Shown: positions 58,495 to 64,000 of the stretch, piece after piece
Numbering within the stretch: position 1 is the first letter of the stretch
How the letters are laid out: each line of letters starts with the position of its first letter
NCBI RefSeq assembly: GCF_011397635.1
Contig: NC_064760.1
Coordinates: forward strand, 33,437,856-33,501,855
Direction: 5' to 3'
DNA length: 64,000 nucleotides
DNA from: Epinephelus fuscoguttatus
Lineage: Eukaryota > Chordata > Actinopteri > Perciformes > Serranidae
Program-made: the position numbers and the translations under genes
Notes under the pieces: generated by a model
Databases searched by the model: none
The model's input: only the letters and a program-made list of their open reading frames with translations
Told to the model about the DNA's origin: nothing

Positions 58495-58572
58495 CTGTTT
58501 TCAGGTGGATGACTTCACAATTTCAGTACTAGACAAAAGAAAAGAAATTGCACAGTATCCATCTGCAATCCG
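58495..58572 (+). ncRNA. mir363: microRNA precursor, mir-363 (miR-25/92 family)
   Basis: The 3' arm at 58546-58567 starts AATTGCACAGTATCCATCTG, differing from human miR-363-3p (as recalled) at two positions outside the seed ATTGCAC. The 5' arm at 58502-58523 (CAGGTGGATGACTTCACAAT) pairs with it. Last recognised member of the cluster. Confidence 0.93.
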
Positions 58573-59239
58573 CCAGATGCTGTGAACAGCTTCACATATA
58601 TTAGATTGTACTAATCTGTGTAGAAACACAGAAGCTGGGATAGGATAGATATGCTTCTCTGTGGCTTAATTCACTTTGTTTAATCTGCAGAGTGGATGAG
58701 TTACAAATGTTGGCTTCACTGGTGGCTTCCATGCAGACTGAACACTAGGTGGCACCATTTCAGCTTTAATGGCTCTTTGGGGCTCAGTGAAAGTAAAATA
58801 ACTGTCAGTTTATAATAGGAGAAAGGAACAATCAGTGTAAAATTAAGTGCCATTAAGTAGAATTATTGAATTGGATTTCTGTAATTATTAAAGAGGAAGC
58901 TGATAATGTTCACTTTGCTTTCTTTGTACACATTTCCAGTGCAGTGTTCCACCAGCTCTCTGTACACTTTCTCCATGTATTTGAATAATAAAAGCTCATT
59001 TTCAGATCATATCCGACGCCTATGTGTCATTTTTATTGTAATATATGTGCATCTTCTGGCCACATTACGCGCCCCAGGTACTGCGCCCTAATTCCATCCT
59101 ATAACACACACTGCCATTCATCTAACACGACAACAGCTCGTGCACTGCATCACACTCCCCCCTTCTATCTCCAGTCCTGCAGCCACGCAGGGCCAATGTA
59201 TCAGCTCACATCACTACTATTACACGAGAGTGGAGATCT

Positions 59240-59601
59240 CTATACGCGCAGGTTCGCGCTGTGGCGCGCGCTTTTTAGGGGGTTGCGCGCGCATGTGTCA
59301 GGGGCTCGTTCATCTGTGCAGAGAGCTGAGAGTCAGAGCCGCAAGTGAAGAGGGACTCATAAGTTATCAGCATCGGAGGAGCTTCACCAACAAGCCCATG
59401 TGAGCAGGTTTCCAGGCGGACGCACCGCTGAGGAAGAGGAAAGAAAGACAGAAGCGGGAGGATGCTGATCGGAGCTGAGCCGGGAGCTGCAGCTTCACCT
59501 CATCAGCGCAGACACGGGATGCTCCTGTAACTTTTAATGTGTTGAAGTTCTGTTTGTTGCTCTCCTCTGTTTGGGTTTGGTTTAAGTGCCGCTTGCCTGC
59601 C
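59240..59601 (+). promoter_or_regulatory. gpc3 promoter and 5'UTR
   Basis: CG-rich block with GCGCGCGC runs at about 59263 and 59285, followed by a leader up to the gpc3 ATG. No TATA box stands out. A possible AATAAA at 58987-58992 upstream could end the miRNA host transcript. Confidence 0.5.
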
Positions 59602-59758
59602 ATGCTCGGTCCCACAGTCCACAGTGCGCTCTTTCTGTGCGCCTTCCTCCAGCTGTTCTCCCTGCCCGGCGGACAGGTGCCGACCTGCCAGGAGGTGCGC
59701 ACAGTGTTTCAGTCTCTGCATCCGGGCTCCAAGTGGGTCCCCGAAACCCCGGTGTCAG
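59602..59758 (+). CDS. gpc3: Glypican-3, first coding exon (gene continues past the right edge)
   Basis: ATG at 59602 opens 52 codons plus one base, ending at a consensus donor (GTGTCAG|GTAACT). Residues 1 to about 24 are a signal peptide (hydrophobic core ALFLCAFLQLFSL). The mature N-terminus reads TCQEVRTVFQSLHPGSKWVP, then ETPVS; human GPC3 exon 1 ends with the closely similar KWVPETPVPG at the same phase. Glypican-3 is a GPI-anchored heparan sulphate proteoglycan acting at the cell surface in Wnt, Hedgehog and BMP signalling. The first glypican cysteine is visible; the rest of the cysteine-rich core, glycan sites and GPI signal lie outside the window. Position beside phf6 and the mir cluster supports GPC3 rather than GPC5 or GPC6. 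Confidence 0.9.
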
Positions 59759-61949
59759 GTAACTGTCATCAACGTCAAGCTTGTGCATGTAGCTTCATAG
59801 ATTTTACGCACATGATGTGTTATAACTGCATCCTTACATTGTATTTCTGTAGGCTGAAACTGATTTCTGTTCGGACTTTAAACACCCAGATTTAATTCCA
59901 CTGCTCAGTGTCAGAGGACATCACTTCTCTTAAGCCATCAAGCCTTTTTGCTCCCCACTCCAAGGCTGCTACTTCTCTAGTATCAGCAGTGAGAGCCAGC
60001 CCACACACACTCTTCATCCCTCTGGCTGGACATTTACCAACCTGCTGTGAAAACATTAAGTATCTTGTTAAAAATGCAGGTTGAATTATGTAAACCACCA
60101 GTTAGCTGTTAAATAACAGAATTGATTCCCTCCAGTATTGATCCAAACATGTAGCCAAGTATACTAACTTTGATTTGGTCAGTGCTCTGGAAAACTGAAA
60201 GCTGATACGAGCATCTTTTATTGCAGGTATTTGCTTTGTGGGTTTGAGTCTTCTGCTAAAGTTTGAGGGTTTCTGTTCAGCAGATGATGATGGACTGCAC
60301 ACAAAGAAAAAGATCTGCACTCTTCCTTTGTGAGAGTTGATTAATAGTCGTAGTCAGGCTGGGCTTTTGGCAGCTTTTCCTCTGCCACATTGTCACAGAA
60401 TATAGATTAGTGGTGTGATATGAATTGTGACCACCCTGGAAACAAATCTGTAAAAGATACAATCATCCAAAGGGATAATTATTGTTCCCTGGGGCTCAAA
60501 TGTCACTGACTCTGCCTCAGTTGAGGAAGGAACGTATGTTGAGAAAAGTGACTTGACTTTTGAGACGTGAGGAAAATCTCTCAGAGCTAATGGTGAAATA
60601 ATTCAGGTGTTTGCAGGATAAAGGAGCAACGAGAAGACTGTTTTGCAGAACACAGCATGTCTGTGCACTGCTGGAGCCTGTTGCATGCATTCTGATTCAG
60701 TATGTAAATGGAGATCCCTCTCGTGTGGCTGAATCACAGCCAGCTGCAAATGTTAATTGGGTGTTTTGGTGTCATGTCAGCACGGGGAAGTGCTCCAGGT
60801 TAACAGTTTTCTGTCCATTCTCAGCATGCAATTCTCACACGACTCACCCCCACCTGATTCAAAGAGGTTTACCAAATACTGCTGAATGTTCTGTGAACAC
60901 GGATGAGTGTAATGAATCACAAAATGATTCAAACCAAACAGCAGGAAAGATGTGCGCCACACTTTGAGGCATATTTTGTCATGCTCCCTCTACTTCTTAT
61001 TAATCTCCTATCTGTGGGTGCACACAGCTCCAACTGCTGAGCCCTTCATCTCTCTGTGCATCCATCTTTAATCGCACACCCTCCACTCAGGCCATCAAGC
61101 ATTCTATCTGCCAGTCAGAGGGGGGAATCATTGTAGCAGGCCAAGAGAAATATTTACCCCCCCCCCCTTCCCTTCAAATGTGAGGCAGAGCGGCCCAGCT
61201 GTGCACCTTCACTGAGGAATCAGCCCGTGCTGGACTCCCTGCACTCCAGGCAGCACAAAACCATTACTTACCCTGGAAATCAATCCACCAGTCAGCCAAA
61301 GGACAATCCATCCTGGCCAGTTAAGAGGTAGTTTGGTTTACACAGTCCCATGATGCCTTCGGCTACTCTGTTGCAGATTAATTGCTAGTTTTATTAAGTG
61401 AGCTGGTAGTACAGTGCTCTAAGTGACTGATGATGAAGCACCAAATTCATTCATGTCGGTTTTCCAGGGAAATGTGTTGCCCGTCTGTACAGGGCCTCAC
61501 ATGGTACATACATACATCATACACCACAACATAACTACATGAAAGACATCCACATTTATACACACTTACCTTGACACATAGCACCTACACATGCCAGTAA
61601 CTGGTGTGATTTGTTGAGTGATGCTATGGCTGAGGGGATGAAACTTCTGCCATAGTGTGTACAGTAAGTACTTTTGAATATAATATTGTGTTTTCAGGTC
61701 CTGCTGTATCTGACTCGTCTAACAGCTCAAAAAACATATGTAATCCTTGTTTTACAAATTAGGTTTCCTAATTTTATGAATAGCTTAAAAAACATGCATT
61801 ACCTCTGTTTTGGGTTACAGAAGTAACGCCAGATGTAAAACATTAAATATTCCTCAGCAGTTTGTCCATTAGACGTGTACCATCCCAACTCTAATTGACC
61901 TTAAAAAAGTATTTAGGCTGGATGCAGTAGAAAGACACACATACTTTTG

Positions 61950-63300
61950 AAATTGGTGCTACGTGACCAGAGAAAACAGAGGAAAGGGGCGATGATGTAT
62001 GCGGTTGTTCAGGGAGAAACAAAAAACTACAATTACCAGAATGCACTGCAGCGGAGCCATAACCGCTCTCACTGGTGGGTGACGTAATGTGAGCTTTGCC
62101 GTTTGCACACAGAAAACAAAATGGCTGCTGGCTGCTAACAAACGGTCCCGAACTGCAGTTAAACGGTAAGCTAACATTTCTGAAAACATCTAAGGTGAGA
62201 AATAGACAACGCAGTAACATAATCTTTGTTTATATTTTGTCAGCACTGCTTAGTTTTACTGTTTGGGCTCAGTTTTTTCAGCCTCTTTTTACAATACAGG
62301 AAACAGTATGACGGTCGCTTTGTCTCACAAATCTCATGTAACAGGCACAAACAGGACACTAAAATATGTAACTAGAGAGATTTGGGTCGAGAAAATGGCA
62401 ATATAGTAACAGAATCTTGCCTCGCTTTACAGTTTGATCTGAGTTTGGTCTGGTTCTGTAGGCCTAAAGTTAGTCTATATGTCTGTGGTGGCGAGCATAC
62501 AAAAATGAGCAAGTACAATCTGTCGCTCCAGGAACAGCCTTGCAGTCCTGATACTGTGTCCTTCCTGGATGCGATGCGAGTGTGCCTCAGTGACTAAATC
62601 AGTTTGGTTGAACTGTTTTCTATTGGGCTGTACTAACTTCCCATGAGCGACACAACGCCATGCAGTGCACCATTTTGAGCTGATTTTTTTTTTTTTTTAT
62701 CAGATGCCCTGTTTCTATCTTTACTTTTATTGTGTGACTCATGCTGGAAGTGCCCCAATGGTCGAGGACCGGCTGATTCATGAGGTTTAAATGAGGAGTT
62801 ACCTACAGGATAGTCTCTATATACAGACTCTACATTCAGTGAATGTAGAGTCTGTAGGCAAACCCAGGAGATCTTGCCTCCGGAAGGAGAGCGGAAGAGC
62901 CCTGGTTTCTGGTGCTAGGCTGTTTGTAGTCTGCGTGATATTGATCAATCACGTTTGAGCCGGCTGCAGTTATCCAGGATAAACGGTCTGTGTGGTGAAC
63001 TAACGAGGTGGAACATAATTGGCATCATTGCAAACTCTGAATCCATTGCAATGGTTCAGTATATTTACTTATACATAAATGGAAGTCGGAAACGGAAATT
63101 TGCCTTCTCCGCCCAAATCAAACCGGAATGCCAAAAAATCGAGGGTCTGCCCCCAGAGGCTATATCGCTGTTTGCCGGAAGTCAGACGCCGAATACAGCC
63201 GATGGGTACCGAGAATGCCTACAGGATACCTCCTTGTTTTACAACAGAAACCTAAATAAGTTGGCAACAGCTGGAGGGAGGTCACCAGGGAGATGAACAG
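61950..63300. repeat. composite dispersed fish repeat in gpc3 intron 1
   Basis: It begins TTGGTGCTACGTGACCAGAG and includes AAAACAAAATGGCTGCTGGC, the palindrome at 62822-62856 and the CAAACTCTGAATCCATTGCA / GGAAGTCAGACGCCGAATAC blocks, which I recall as recurring in teleost genomes. A 113-codon open frame (62955-63296) falls inside it. Class not assigned. Confidence 0.5.
62822..62856. repeat. perfect 17-bp palindrome with 1-nt centre
   Basis: TACAGACTCTACATTCA, then G, then TGAATGTAGAGTCTGTA. It lies inside the composite repeat. Confidence 0.95.
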
Positions 63301-64000
63301 TTCTGCTAAGAATTGTGTGGTATGCTAGCAAGTTAGCTTGTTTTACAAAGTGGAGATGGTGGTATGATATAGTATGGGAGCTACAACAATAATATCAATA
63401 AATTACCTGCAATAGTATTGTTGTAAATAACGATAAGGAAGTACGTACTTACCCATCTATTTAGTGGTTTCATTGGTAAGTGGTTTGTTTAAATGATGTG
63501 ATAGAGTTCCATATTTAAGGATCCTGTGTGGACAGAGCACATCCAGTGTAACGCAATGCGATGTGATAGTCTGACCATCCAGTCAGGACACGGTGTGAGA
63601 GAAGAGGAGCAGGGAGATCAGGACACTTTTAAGATGGAGGGAAGTTTACCACAGTTCATTTACATGTAACACCCACACTGTTAACAAAGCTGGTTGAAAC
63701 TTGACAAAGTGCCCCTGTAAACATGACATTTTGGCAACAAGATGAATATTTGTTCGTGCGTAGCCCATATAACACATTAAACATGAAATATCTCCGTATT
63801 TTTGACAATGGGAGGGGTTACCGCTTCAATACATTTGTAGTTACTGCATTTTCATAATGTCAGAAGAAAAAATATTAAAAGGAAAAATAGGTTGATTTTT
63901 TTAGCTACTGTTTGTGTAATTATACAGCAGCGCACAACAAGGAACAAAAGCCAGTGTCAGCATGTGGCTTATTATTAGATGCCTAATTAGACAGACCATA

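Larger units (their letters stand above)
59759..64000 (+). other. gpc3 intron 1 (partial)
   Basis: No second gpc3 exon was found, in keeping with the very long first introns of glypican genes. A large dispersed repeat occupies about 61950-63300; the rest is unique-looking sequence, with a poly-C tract at 61157-61168. Confidence 0.6.

Noticed and set aside
59367-59721. Minus-strand open frames over gpc3 exon 1
   Set aside because: Antisense shadows of GC-rich gpc3 leader and coding sequence.

Overview
The window looks like nuclear DNA of a teleost fish, probably a percomorph. It has AT-rich intergenic DNA, short vertebrate introns, many fish-type short DNA transposons, and seven vertebrate genes whose order matches human Xq26: INTS6L, MOSPD1, FAM122B, HPRT1, PHF6, GPC3. 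All calls come from reading exons and comparing them with family sequences recalled from memory; no alignment or database search was run.

Layout. 20-6354 (-): first six coding exons of ints6l, running off the left edge. 8.5-12.8 kb (+): complete mospd1. 14.5-21.7 kb (-): complete fam122b (PABIR2). 22.8-31.2 kb (-): complete nine-exon hprt1, with coding exon lengths that match the human gene where I could check them. 33.7-42.8 kb (-): phf6, with a probable 3'UTR intron directly after the stop codon. 44.2-48.2 kb (+): a complete CAB39/MO25-type gene, which the mammalian Xq26 block lacks. 55.4-58.6 kb (+): a microRNA cluster mir-18, mir-20b, mir-19, mir-363, equivalent to mammalian mir-106a~363 and a paralogue of mir-17~92, with a candidate promoter and spliced host transcript upstream. 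59.2 kb to the end (+): promoter, exon 1 and start of intron 1 of gpc3.

Between and inside the genes lie DNA transposons and MITE-like repeats: a decayed Tc1-like copy filling most of the last coding intron of phf6; a hAT-like element 27 bp from the hprt1 exon 8 splice donor; a nested pair in hprt1 intron 3; and a TA-flanked repeat family, two copies seen, whose ~150-bp units carry a near-consensus oestrogen response element followed by a DR1 nuclear-receptor site.

The genes do not form one pathway. ints6l and fam122b both concern PP2A (Integrator-PP2A and B55-PP2A inhibition). hprt1 is purine salvage, phf6 chromatin and nucleolus, cab39-like LKB1/STRAD signalling, mospd1 ER-Golgi contacts, and gpc3 cell-surface growth-factor control. 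I recognised no retroviral or other virus-like element, no CRISPR array and no tRNA or rRNA gene.
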